In this document: piece by piece, positions 12,367-22,938 of the stretch | Position numbering within the stretch: the stretch's first letter is position 1 | Layout of the letters: every line of letters starts with the position of its first letter | Assembly (NCBI GenBank): GCA_902806565.1 | Contig: CADCXA010000068.1 | Location: forward strand, 558,001 to 622,000 | DNA length: 64,000 nt | Source: Hypoxylon rubiginosum | Lineage: Eukaryota > Ascomycota > Sordariomycetes > Xylariales > Hypoxylaceae | Direction: 5' to 3' | Notes under the pieces: model-generated | Seen by the model: the letters and a program-made list of their open reading frames with translations, nothing else | Database searches by the model: none | Told to the model about the DNA's origin: nothing | Program-made: the position numbers and the translations under genes

Positions 12367-14216
12367 ATGCCAGAGTTATCAGAATCGATTCAAGCCATAA
12401 AGGAAGGCGCCAAGGAAGACCGCTTCACCTATCTCACCATCCTTCAATACCATGTTACTTCGCCTGAGATATTGCCGACGCTGAACGAGGTGCTGGATCA
12501 AGATGCCGAGCTCACACAAGAAATCGGCTGGGATCTGGTGCAGATGCTTCTCGGCATAGAAGGTTCGGGAGCATGTCTCGAGACGGTAGCCCGCCTGGGG
12601 AACCCCCGCGAGGTTGTTATCAAGGTCATGGAGGCTTTGGAGGGGCTTGCCGTCGCTTGGAACGAGGTAATCGTCGACGTTGACGAGCCCGGTGTCGTTC
12701 CTGATTCCAATATACCAGCCAAATTTATCACGCTACTTGGCATGCTAGCCATTCTCCACCGCCGTATCGAGACGAAGTACCCCTCTCGGTTCTTGGGCCC
12801 GTCGCTAGTAAAGGTGTTCGAGGCCTACCAGCCTACGCCGGAGATGACTGCATCCGTCATCAACCTAGTCTACTCGCTCTCGGGTCGGAAACGACCACCT
12901 CTACCTACGCGGAAGTCGAGCATTAACGTGGCCAACCCCGACCAGGACGGCGATGCATCTAAGAACGCGCCGGATCCCGAAGCGGAGCAGGAGGACCCCA
13001 AGGAGGACGCCATGCAGCGGAAACTGCTACAGTCTTTCGTCACGTGCATCCTACAGCGATACGCCAATGCGCACGATATGCTATGGTCGCCGCGACTACT
13101 CGAGGTCTACAACCCGAAGAAGGTAGTGCCTGGAAGAAAGACAATTACCGAAGCATTCCGGCAAGACGAAGATTTGCAGCAGCGGGACGGCGTTATCGGA
13201 CAATTAGTAGTAAGTTTTCGCATTCACTAGCTCGCATTTGAGTATCTATCAACACTAACGTCGTCAAGGCCTTACTACGCGATCTCAGCCTAGATAAATG
13301 TCCAAGAGATTTCATCAAGAGTATCTTCGAGGGTCCCTCACTCACGGATCCCCTCGCGGCCTTCGACGACTTTTCCTCGGTGGACGATATTCACTTCTCT
13401 CCGGGCGGAGCGGTTTGTCTTATCGCGTACTGGATCTTCTCGAAGGATGTCTTCGGATCCGATAGTCCGGAGCCTGAGATGCACATCTTTCCGGATCACG
13501 CGTTGATGCTCGGGCGATTCCTCGGTAGGGAGATGAAGTCGGAGATTATTTCTAACCCCGGAATTGCAGACGCATTGCTGGCAATCGGCCTCGGGCTCGA
13601 GCATCGCAACCTGATCAAGGGACCTGAAGATGCGAACCTAATGGCATACCACCACAACCTGACGCTCATCTCGGTATTCCACCCAGACATCCAAGTCAGG
13701 AACGCCGCCACGTCCTTTGCCGGCTCACGCCTCCACTCCGAACCCGACGACCAGGACCGTCTCGAGATCCTGGAGGACCTATTAGAGAACTGCATGTTCG
13801 CGTCCCTCAAAGCGTGCGCCATCACGTGGCTGAAGGAGGAGATCATAACGGCCAAGCAGGAGAAGCTGTCGAACCAGTTCTCGTCGCCCGACGTGATCGA
13901 GCGGCTGCAGTACTCGCTGTTCCCGGACATGCTGTCGCTGAACGAGACGAGCAGCGGCGGCGCCGACGGGGCGCTCGTGGACTTCTGGGCGCAGAACCGG
14001 CTGTTCCTGCTGCAGGTCGCCAACTTCGCCTACCTCCTCTTCGCCGGGTTCCCGGACCTCGTGCCGGCCGGCATGGGCGCCGCCGTCGGCCAGCGCTTCG
14101 TCGAGCCCCTCGTCGCCGCCGCCGAGCGGCTGCAGGGGAACGACGGCGCCCAGGTCGACGACCGCATGCAGCTGGGCATACTGGTGGACCGGCTTCGCAG
14201 CCTCGGTCTGCAATAA
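12367..14216 (+). CDS. Ybp2 / glomulin / ALF4 family protein (DUF1760)
   Basis: Two exons, 12367-13209 and 13269-14216, code 596 residues. The N-terminus (ESIQAIKEGAKEDRFTYLTI) and the alpha-helical run through WDLVQMLLGIEGSGACLETVARLGNPREV are typical of the fungal DUF1760 / Kinetochor_Ybp2 family. Yeast members bind the oxidative-stress factor Yap1 (Ybp1) or act at kinetochores (Ybp2); glomulin regulates cullin ligases. Residues about 178-215 are a charged disordered linker. The splice rejoins GQLV/ALLRDLSLDKCPRDF. The 3' half is strongly GC-rich at third positions but the frame is intact. The precise role in this fungus cannot be told from sequence. Confidence 0.85.
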
Positions 14217-14685
14217 AGATTATTTCTTGATACGGGTGGACGGAAGGGGGGGGACTTTACAGTGGCTTGGGGAGGGGAGGGGGTTTTTATGGTACAGCAG
14301 CTGGGATTTGCGATGCGGGTTATGGGTAGGTACGCAGAGCCTAGACACCTATGTAACTATGAACTTAATGACAAGAATAGATCTTGGCTCCTGGCTTGAT
14401 TCGTAAGAGACACCAAGGCGTTCGTCTTTAGAACTTCACGGACGTTCGGATATGCTCGTAGTGCCTTACTCGATATGCTACGATAACGTACTTGGGTAGG
14501 TAAGTACAGGTTTGCAGGTGGTGGTTGCTGGGTTGGCGGGCGGTTGGCGGGCGCTGGGCGCCGGGCTCTGACCAACCTAAAGTAAGTCTTAAATAGCCCA
14601 GCAACAACAGCATCTTTCAACCCGGCGTCTGCCCACATACCAAGCCATAATTTAGGTGGCTTGGTGTAGTGGGTGCACACCGGGA

Positions 14686-14712
14686 CCCCCCCCCCCCCCC
14701 CCCCCCCCCCCC
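14686..14712. repeat. Homopolymer tract C27
   Basis: There are 27 consecutive C bases, followed after 12 nt by another C7 run. Such tracts are prone to length error in sequencing and to replication slippage, so the exact length is unreliable. Confidence 0.9.
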
Positions 14713-14747
14713 AGAGTAAAAACCCCCCCGCCACGGGGTTTTTCGTA

Positions 14748-14786
14748 ACAGCGTGGGTTCGAACGCCGGGTTCGAACCCACGCTGT
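14748..14786 (+). repeat. Perfect 17-bp inverted repeat, tRNA B-box-like
   Basis: The arm 14748-14764 (ACAGCGTGGGTTCGAAC) is exactly complementary to 14770-14786 with a 5-nt loop GCCGG. Both arms contain GGTTCGAAC, the core of the tRNA T-arm / pol III B box, and a T6 run, a possible pol III terminator, begins at 14791. An A-box-like string TGGTGTAGTGGG lies at about 14662-14673. No complete tRNA cloverleaf can be formed, so this is not called as a tRNA. Confidence 0.7.
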
Positions 14787-15466
14787 GAGCTTTTTTATTT
14801 TTATTTTTATTTTATCTTTTCCAAACAATTCTGTACGATACCTAGGTACCAGGTAGGTAGGTAAGTAAATAGGAGCGTGCGTATATGATACTCTGTGAAG
14901 AAACTCGTACTTGACATGAAATCCTAGTCTATTCCGCTAGGGTTGCTACCAAACTGCTAATTTCCTCAACGAGTAGATGCTCATCGGACCTCATTTCGAT
15001 TAAGTACCATTACACTCCGTGCGGCAGGTTGTTCCTGGCACTTACGCAATATCATTCATATGGGAGCATACCTACGGGTCTGCTAGAAGTGGTCGAAATA
15101 CTCTGCTAGAGCCTCGATGTCGACCTCTCAAGCTTTGAGGCTCGTTTTTGCGAGTCACGTCAATCGAATGGGACACATGGGACGGCTGGAGATAGAGCAT
15201 GGGTTGTTCATGTTGTAGGATGTATATGTTACTTGGCTATTCCTACTTGAATGGTGGATCCTGAGATGTTGGTGATTATCATGAGGGCACTGGTCTTGTA
15301 TTTTTTTTATTTTTTTCATGAACGATCGTTTTCCTGATCGAATCTACTTCATTATCATGACTGAATACCTACCGAGGTACCAAAGGTACACTATAGCCTC
15401 GATTTCCTTCATCAGCACATAGATTAAATACCGAAACTGCCTTAATTGCGTCACTGGTCGGCCTCT

Positions 15467-17828
15467 TCAGCGCCAAAGAATGTTGATCAACTGATCGTAG
15501 CTATTCTCGAGTCCAGGGTCTTTTGCATGCGGGACGCGGCGACGGAATAGCTGCTCTGCTGTTTTGCGAAGCCTCGACGCCTTTTCTTCGTCCTTCGGCT
15601 CTTGCTGGAGTGCTTCGGATAGCTTGAACAGACATCTCATGTGCTCGGCAACCATCTGATCTTCTCGCATCTCCGTAATGAAGCTGGCATCTTGAAGGTG
15701 TTTCCTTGGCCATGTTAGCATGTACGTAGAGTGTGATTATCTATTGTTTTTTTACTCACACGGCGGCCTCGACCTTGCCTTGCTCCAGGGCCACACAGCC
15801 CAGTCGGTACACGCAGGCCGCATTGAACGGGTCCGTCCTTAACTGATCTCCCTTCAGCCACAAGTTCTGTGCTTCCATAAAATGTGCCTCCGCGGCCTCG
15901 AACATCTTGTCATGGCGGTCAATGCTTCCAAGGGCAAAATGCGTACTTCAAGGTCAGCACAATATAAGAACAACATAATTCCACGGTATTCACTTACTAT
16001 GCGGCCATCGCCCAATTGTAGGGCTCCGTAGACTCGATCTGATCCAAGGCCATGTTCACCACGCTCCGAGCGCGAGCTGAATTACCCGACCAAACAAGAG
16101 CCATTCCCATGCTTTTCTTGATACAGGCCGGCCATTCTCCTTTCCCCACCGGTTGCTGATTCGACCAGATCTGCCAGTGGTCACGAGCCCGCTCATACCA
16201 TTCGATCGCTTCCTGAAACTGATTCAGCGTCGCTATCCCATTCGCAAGGTTTTCTGCAGCCCACGCAGACTCGCGATAGTTGAATGGGACATCATGGCAT
16301 AAGATTTCCTAAGCCACTCAACTCCCGCTTGCGGTCGGCCCAGACGGATCAACAATTGACCTCTGTGGGAGGTTAGTGAGCCTTGCAAGGCAATGGTCCG
16401 ATTCTCGGGAGACAATGTGTCTAACGCCATAGTGTTAACTTCAATAAGATCCTTGAGTTTAGCATAGCTATTGATCTCCAGCAGATAACTACATTCCGTT
16501 AGAATGAACACTTGATAATGAAGCTGCGATGACTTGCCGTTGACACGCATTACTCAGATCGCAGTAAGTAGGTGGCACAGTGAACCCGGGAGTCACAGCC
16601 AGCTCTTCACGGCAGCAGTCCTTAAGGCTGAGCACATGCTGTAAGTATAGGCTGCATTTATCCCACATCAAGTAGAGTTGCGCTATGTCAGAGTCCCGCC
16701 GTGGGAACGCTTGAGATACCAAAATCGTCGCGTCTTTGAAACTGCGTTGCCGTTCGGCGCTGCTCATAAAGTGCTTGAACGGCACTTGGACAAGACGATG
16801 CACGGAAAGCATCCGAGATTCCTCGTCTCTTTTGATGAGCGCAAGCGTGAGTAGATTCTCAATCGCTTCCGAAACCCTGAACGCCAAAATTAAAATTAGG
16901 TGTAAACACATGGTCTTGACGATCACCTTACTGAAGTGTGTCTGTGCAGAATGACAGAGTGTCAGGGAGCCCCGAAGTATTGACGAGCTCGAAGATGGCT
17001 TGTGGAATGCTGTCCGGAGCGAGGAAGCACAGTAGTCCCAGTATAGCACGGCTGTGTTCATCGAGCGATCCGAATGACAAGTCCCAAAGAGCGTTGATGG
17101 AGCGGTTCTTCTTCTCAAGCCGCGACAGCAACCCATTCAATACTTGAATTGCAGATGAGAAGTGGTCTTCCAGAGGCTGCCAGTCGCCTTCTGCTGATCG
17201 ACCTAGGAATAGACCTTCATTTCAGTTTCCCATCCGCAATTGTGGAGCGCTTAAATTACCAGCAGTCTGAGATCGTATGAACTCAATGGATCGAGTGAGA
17301 AAGTTCAGCAAACTAAGCCCAGAGTCGATATACGTTTCTTTCATTTGAGGGGATAGGATTTGCGCATCGGCAAAATGATGATCGAGGAGCTCGATCTTAC
17401 GACTTAGTTCACGTAGCATTCGAGAGACTCGAAATGCCGCAGAGATATTGGCTTGAATAAACTGACATAAGATTTCAGTACAAGGTAGATCTACCGAACA
17501 CACGATTTAGACTGTAGCAGACCTTAAGTATAAGCCTCAGCAAGCCCCAGAACATGGATGTGTTGAATTCGGTACCGAGCAGGTCGGTCCAGTTGTCGAG
17601 GAAGACTGCTATCTTGATGAGTACAGGTTGAAGCAAGGCGAATTCCTGTTGATGCTGCCCATAGGGTATCTGCACTTGGACATCATCCTAAGAACTGAAA
17701 CGCGTAACCTCGTTCAGGTCGTCTCTCTCAAGGCATTCGCAGCAAGACTCCAAGGCATTCTTCCACTGCTCGACCAACAGTTGGTCGCTAGTGGTGATAG
17801 ACTTTAGCAAAGTGGAAATGTCATTGAT
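15467..17828 (-). pseudogene. STAND/NLR-like remnant: DUF7708, winged-helix, TPR; NTPase missing
   Basis: Reads on the minus strand as several joined exons. The first open stretch (17828-17691) gives TTSDQLLVEQWKNALESCCE, then an in-frame TAG at 17688-17690, then DDVQVQIPYGQHQQEF and a DUF7708-type helical region (NTSMFWGLLRLILK, intron 17522-17462, FIQANISAAFRVSRML). After a further intron come DWQPLEDHFSSAIQVLNGLL and the ARC2/winged-helix-like INALWDLSFGSLDEHSRAIL, and then TPR repeats (LVWSGNSARARSVVNMALDQ, NAACVYRLGCVALEQGKVEA). No Walker A or B motif lies between DUF7708 and the winged helix. A further frame change near 16290-16305 is needed to reach the first TPR. There is no start codon in frame upstream of the TAG. 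The intact family acts in fungal allorecognition or immunity; this copy looks broken. Confidence 0.7.
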
Positions 17829-20132
17829 TTATGTGATACATACAGCTATGAGGATTCCATTGAGTAGATATCTGTTGTGACGTAAGCTACCTAAGGTTAA
17901 AGGACGATAGCTTTTGGTGTGTAGCTGCAAAAAGATTAAGATAGATGGTAACATTAGGGATTAGGATGCATCTTTGGGACCTTCTTATAACTCCCAGAGC
18001 GGGGTTTCTCGGGATACAGCTGTACGCTCTCTACTCATTAACTACGAGATATGATGTGTTGCCTACCTCCTAGGAGGTACTGACAAATAATGATATATAC
18101 CTTAACATTAGAACCTCTTGCTATTCTACATACTACCAACCTGACTTGACTAGACTAGAGTTGAAACTATTATTCAATGCGTGTTGGAAGTGTAATGGCT
18201 ACAACGAGGTAGATACCTGGTATACTGTATCAAAGCTACAAGATTATTTTTAGAATGTAAAACAATAGCTTCCACACAGAGTGTTTTTGACACTTTACAA
18301 CTGTTAAAGTGACGGAGTTAAGTGACTGTTACTATTACAGAATCGAGAAAGTTAATTACTCAGGGGTAATAAGAGATACCTAGTATCTAATTATTATTTC
18401 TACCATCGGAAAAGGACGAAAATTAGTCATCTGAAATTTAAATTACCACCTGTCAGCTCAGTTGTCGATGACCTTGCACGGTAAAGGCTTGTCAGACACA
18501 CGTAACAGACTTAAGAGATTAGATGACTCATTTGAATTAGGGATGGATAAAAGCGGTTGTGTACCTAAGGTATTAAGATGATTAAGGAAGAAGGTCAAGA
18601 TTTCGCCAGAAGGCCCTAGGACCTTTCTTAGGTCCCTAGTTTCTCTGAATGAATATGGTTTAAACTCCACTTTGGGTGGAGGAGACGGTCAACAAAAGAC
18701 GGCATCGGCTGTACTAGCAGACAAGAGTACGGGCTTCCGGCGGAAATGGCCTACGCATTGGGGTTTTATATCTTCACTACGGCTTTTGTTAGACGCATTA
18801 TCAGCCGTAATAAATTGTGCAAGATGGAAAAAGAAAGGTTTAGCGGAACGAATCTCTCATCTCTTCAGATCCCTAATGCAGCAGAATAACGCCCCTGAAA
18901 AGGAGAATGCTGGCTTAGAAAATCGATGGGCATGGATTAGCAACGAAAAACTGTAGGTAAGCTTAGCTTACTTACGTCTAGGTTAAGATCCATGCAGTGA
19001 TATCCAAAGTCCAATGCGTTAGCCAGGTTGAATCGCCGTGTGGCCTCCGAATGGGTTATCGCGATGTTTCTCGGCGCACTCGTACGGCAGTTTTTGAGCT
19101 GAAGATCTAGCGACGGGAAAATCATTAGGACACCCTTGTATACAAGTATCTTCATGGGTACCTGGCTGTCAGCCTACTTACTGGTCATCATATTCTAATC
19201 ATCTATCATCACAATTTGGTAATGGCGGCGAGGTTTGGATCTTGTGGCGATCTTGTGCCTCAAATTTCCCATGCGGGTTGCATATGCGACCCAGCTAGCT
19301 AATATGTCGGCTCGGTCATAGCTGAAATAAAGGTCGATCACTTTTCAGTCAGCTGGAAGGGGCATTTAATTTACTCGCAGGCGATATTCGTACAAATTAT
19401 CTAATACGAGCCCTACACTTGTCCCGATTCAGTAAATGGTAAAGCAAGACGAGCATAACATCGTGGAAACCCGATGCTATAGCTGTACGTAATATTGGTC
19501 ATCATCACCAATCTCCTGTTTTGGTACTCACATTGGCTCGGGCCTTACTCAGCGGCCTGCAGAATTCTGCACGCTCTCTCCCACCGCCGATAGCCTCAAG
19601 CCATCAGCACGTGTGCCAAGAGCTGCAACCCCAGAATCTCGGGTAGAAGAATCCTTAGTCACGATCTTAGTCTTGATGACTACTCATCTTAGTTCAACTA
19701 CAATGTCTCTCGGACAGGTCTCGAACAGGGGAGAACCGGACTTGCATGGGTCATCTTAGTCACATTTGAGCCCACCGAGATTCCATGAATCTATACTCAA
19801 TGTGGCCGCCGATCTAGCCAGGAGCTTCAACATCGTAGAACACCATTGCCTCCCTAGGTACCTTACCATGCATAGGAGATCTACCTTGAACTCACCGACT
19901 GACCTTAGTAAGGGAAAATACTTAGATGGTAATGATGACAAAGGCGACGCGAAGATGGACGTACCTACAACAAAGTTTTGCGCGCATGTGCCTTTCTCTT
20001 GTGTATAAATATACGGCCTTGTCTGCTGCAAGACGACGTTTTCCTGTCCAGACTCAAGCCTATCGACATCAACATAGCTCGGGGATCATCTAGGTACCTA
20101 AACTTCACCAACATCACAATCTCTGGATCAAA
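17829..20132. other. Gene-poor AT-rich stretch
   Basis: No recognisable gene in about 2.3 kb. Open frames of 70-94 codons exist (for example 18672-18956 plus, 18937-19155 minus) but show no family motif, start context or introns. The minus-strand one contains ATRRFNLANALDFGYHCMDL, which looks protein-like and may be a gene fragment that I cannot place. Confidence 0.5.
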
Positions 20133-21005
20133 ATGAACTTCAGTCTGAGAACTGCGGCTTCGCTGGTGCTGGTAGGCCTAGCCAATGCCTTCACCTACGA
20201 AAGGCTGGATAAGGACAATGCTGTATGTACCCTCTTTCGAGACTCAAAGCTGAGTTATTGAAGCAATGCTGACCTTACTCAAGCTCCTCCTCATAGTCGA
20301 CATGCAGGAAGGCCTCTACAGTCTAGCCCGCGACTTCGACGCCTCCGTCTACAAGAACGGCATGTATGCGCACGCGTCGCTTGGAAAAGTGTTTAACCTG
20401 CCCGTCGTCATGACCAGCTCGTCCGAGACTGGACCGAACGGCCCGCTCCCCGATGAGTTTCTTCAGTGGTATCCGAACGCGCCTCTCATCAAGCGCCAAG
20501 GCGAAGTCGATGCGTGGGATAACCCGCAGTTTAAAGAGGCTGTTATTGCGGCGAACAAGTCGCAGATTATCCTGGGAGGTATCACCACCGACGTCTGTAA
20601 GTTAAATCCCTCTTCTTCTTCGAATCAGACGTAGACTTCTACGAAAGTGTCGAGCCCTTCCGTATCTGGATCGTATACTAATCATCCATCCTAGGCGCGA
20701 CGTTCCTAGCTCTATCCCTGCGCGACGCGGGCTATAGCGTGTGGGCGAATCACGAGGCGTCTGGGACCACCACTGGGTACATCCGCGACATGGCAAATGA
20801 CCGCATGAGGGCCGCCGGTGTTCAGGTCGTGTCGTACTTCGCTATCGTGAGCGAGTTGATGCGCGACTGGCGAAACACCCCGGGAGCTAAGGAGATATTC
20901 CCCGTTCTGGACGAGTACCTACCCGCTTACGGCATGGTCGCCAGAGCTCACAGAGCAGCGGTAGACAACGGAACTGTGCTCGCCGGTGAGGACATACTTC
21001 CTTAG
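20133..21005 (+). CDS. Secreted isochorismatase-like cysteine hydrolase
   Basis: Three exons 20133-20222, 20284-20596 and 20695-21005 give 237 residues. Residues 1-19 form a signal peptide (MNFSLRTAASLVLVGLANA). The isochorismatase fold is shown by LLLIVDMQEGL (catalytic Asp about residue 36), PLIKRQGEVDAW (catalytic Lys) and GGITTDVC (nucleophile Cys about 135), followed by HEASGTTTGYIRDMANDRM. The second intron splits the Cys codon. Families with this fold cleave isochorismate or hydrolyse amides such as nicotinamide; the substrate here is unknown. Secreted isochorismatases of some plant pathogens lower host salicylate, so this role is possible but only inferred. Confidence 0.88.
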
Positions 21006-21245
21006 ATAAGGGTAGGGATTTGGCGAGTCGAGATCGATTAAGATCTGTGCTTGTGGGGTGGTTCGCTTGAGGAGAGACCTGAGATGATAGGGTAAGCCGG
21101 GAGTGGAAAGGCTGAAGGGTGTACGAAATTTCATTCTCAAACTCATTTAGAGTTCTTTCAACAACCGTTTATGATCCAATTCTTATAATCCCAGAATCCA
21201 ATACTTGCCATTGGGAACTGCCACATCTATCCATGCCTTTCTGAC

Positions 21246-21818
21246 TTAATCTAGACCTTCTACCTCCGCTCTAAGTAGGCCGAAAATTACCAAGTCCATG
21301 ACCTTCCCGTTTTTACAAATGGCATGTCTCTTTACTCCTTCCGCGGTGTATCCTACTCGACTCAAGACCTTCATACTTGCAGTGTTGTCACCGAACACAC
21401 CAGCTTCTAGCCTGAGTAGGTCGGGAAATTGCTTGAAGGCCCACAACGAGAATGCCTTGGCGGCACTCGAGGCGATGCCTTTCCCCCAGTGGTCCTTTGC
21501 GACCCAGTAGCCGAGCTCCCAATTGCGGTAGTCAACATCCTTTCGCGGAGTCAGGCCTATACCGCCCGCCGGGGTGCCATCCGGGGTGCATATGATAAAG
21601 TTTACCATGGGGTCCGCATTCATGGCAAAGTCGACCCAGAACTTGGAGCTTTCGATCGTGTATGGATGGGGAAAGGTATTGCGCATGTACGCTACGATCT
21701 CTGGGAGATTCGCTGCTTCTGCCAAGGGCTCGACATCGCTTAACGCGTATGGGCGGATGAGGCACTTGTCTGTTACCACGATGGGCTCGGGTGTTGACTT
21801 CAAGGTGGTGGTAGCCAT
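21246..21818 (-). CDS. GNAT acetyltransferase, RimJ/RimL type
   Basis: Single exon of 190 residues from ATG 21818, chosen because MATTTLKSTPEPIVVTDK directly precedes the conserved domain start CLIRPYALSDVEPL. An in-frame ATG at 21905 would add 29 residues that are not family-like. Acetyltransf_3 marks: WELGYWVAKDHWGKGIASSA (acetyl-CoA pyrophosphate loop W-G-K-G-I-A), LEAGVFGDNTASMKVLSRVG and the end DLVIFGLLRAE. It should transfer acetyl from acetyl-CoA to an amine (N-terminus or small molecule); the substrate cannot be told. There is no signal peptide. Confidence 0.88.
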   Translation of the reverse strand: MATTTLKSTPEPIVVTDKCLIRPYALSDVEPLAEAANLPEIVAYMRNTFPHPYTIESSKFWVDFAMNADPMVNFIICTPDGTPAGGIGLTPRKDVDYRNWELGYWVAKDHWGKGIASSAAKAFSLWAFKQFPDLLRLEAGVFGDNTASMKVLSRVGYTAEGVKRHAICKNGKVMDLVIFGLLRAEVEGLD

Positions 21819-22938
21819 GATAAGGTGAAGCCCCTGATTCAAGTCTTGCTTATGAGTGGATATTTCGACGCAGCAAGATGGAATGGATTCGATCTGGGCT
21901 GACAACTGGACTGAGAATAGGTTGAATAAAGTGACTTACTGGGGAAAAGACGAAGGTTATACCAAGGGTAATGGGATGGTTGATATTTAATAATTAGATG
22001 TTTGGGTTAGATATGCTGCGAAAACATTCAGCCCTTGCATGACTCAATCAACAAATAAAGGGGAAGCGAGTTTGAAGCGAACTTCAGCAGAAGACCTCAA
22101 GGGGAAACATGATACTACTTGTATAAATAATATAGAATATAGAAAGAATTATGAGACTCATCAGATACACCGACTGACTCACATACCGTGAATACTTGCG
22201 CGGGTTGAAGATGGGTAAGAAATAAGAAAGATCAGGATCAGCTCAGCCAGCTCAGCCTCAGCGACTGTGGCTGCCTGTATGGGACATGGGAGTACCTGCG
22301 AAATCCTAATCGGGGAAAAGATTTTGCAGATCTGGAGTAGCACACAAAGGCGCACGCGCAGGGAGGAGCTCTAAGTGGATCTTGCCCTGACATGGTGGCT
22401 CGGGTGGCGCGGTCTAGTGCCCAGGTGATGTCACTAATGTCGCTAATATATCGGCATCATGGATCCTCGATTCTCTCTAGCTCATCCGCCATTCTTTTCC
22501 TGGAGACATTTCACATGCATTCCATGTGCATTCCACGTCTGGTACCTGGTGGTATCTACATGTAAATATGAACTACATCATGTATATCGCCAAGTTTGCG
22601 ACGCCTTAATATGAATATTTGAATATTTTGACTTCGAGTTTACATTCACCACCGTTGTCCGAAATCACCTTAACCTTGACGGAAGCCCTGATACTAATAC
22701 GAATACGCGCCGACTTTTCCAATACACAACCGGTCCCCTCCCATTTCCGATTGCCCCTTGAAGTATCATGTCAGTTTGTATTTCCTTCCCTCGACGGGAG
22801 CTAGCGGCTAGCTTATATTCGACGCGTACTTGTCCGGACGGATCCAATTAATATGATTTCTCGTGTCGTAGTTGAGGCGCCATATTAAACGACATCCCGT
22901 AGCCCAACGGTGTCCCCTTCGAGTTATGTGTTATAAAC
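21819..22938. promoter_or_regulatory. Divergent upstream region, GNAT / glycosyltransferase
   Basis: This is an upstream region of about 1.1 kb shared by two divergent genes. It contains a duplicated CAGCTCAGC string at 22241-22257 and AT-rich segments. No defined factor site is claimed. Confidence 0.4.

Larger units (their letters stand above)
14217..15466. other. Intergenic with low-complexity DNA
   Basis: Contains G-rich stretches just after the Ybp2-family stop, a C27 tract, a tRNA-like hairpin (listed separately), a T/A-rich block at about 14791-14820 and a TACCTAGGTA-type block at 14839-14866. No protein gene is recognisable. Confidence 0.55.

Noticed and set aside
14357..14734. 125-codon minus-strand frame with a Gly run
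   Set aside because: The glycines come from the C27 tract read in reverse; no motif, and it overlaps low-complexity DNA.
17667..17708. Explaining the TAG in the NLR-like gene as an intron acceptor
   Set aside because: The only nearby in-frame donor would give a 21-nt intron, too short, and longer options would remove family-like sequence.
18672..18956. 94-codon plus-strand frame
   Set aside because: No family motif, no intron or promoter context, in AT-rich gene-poor DNA.
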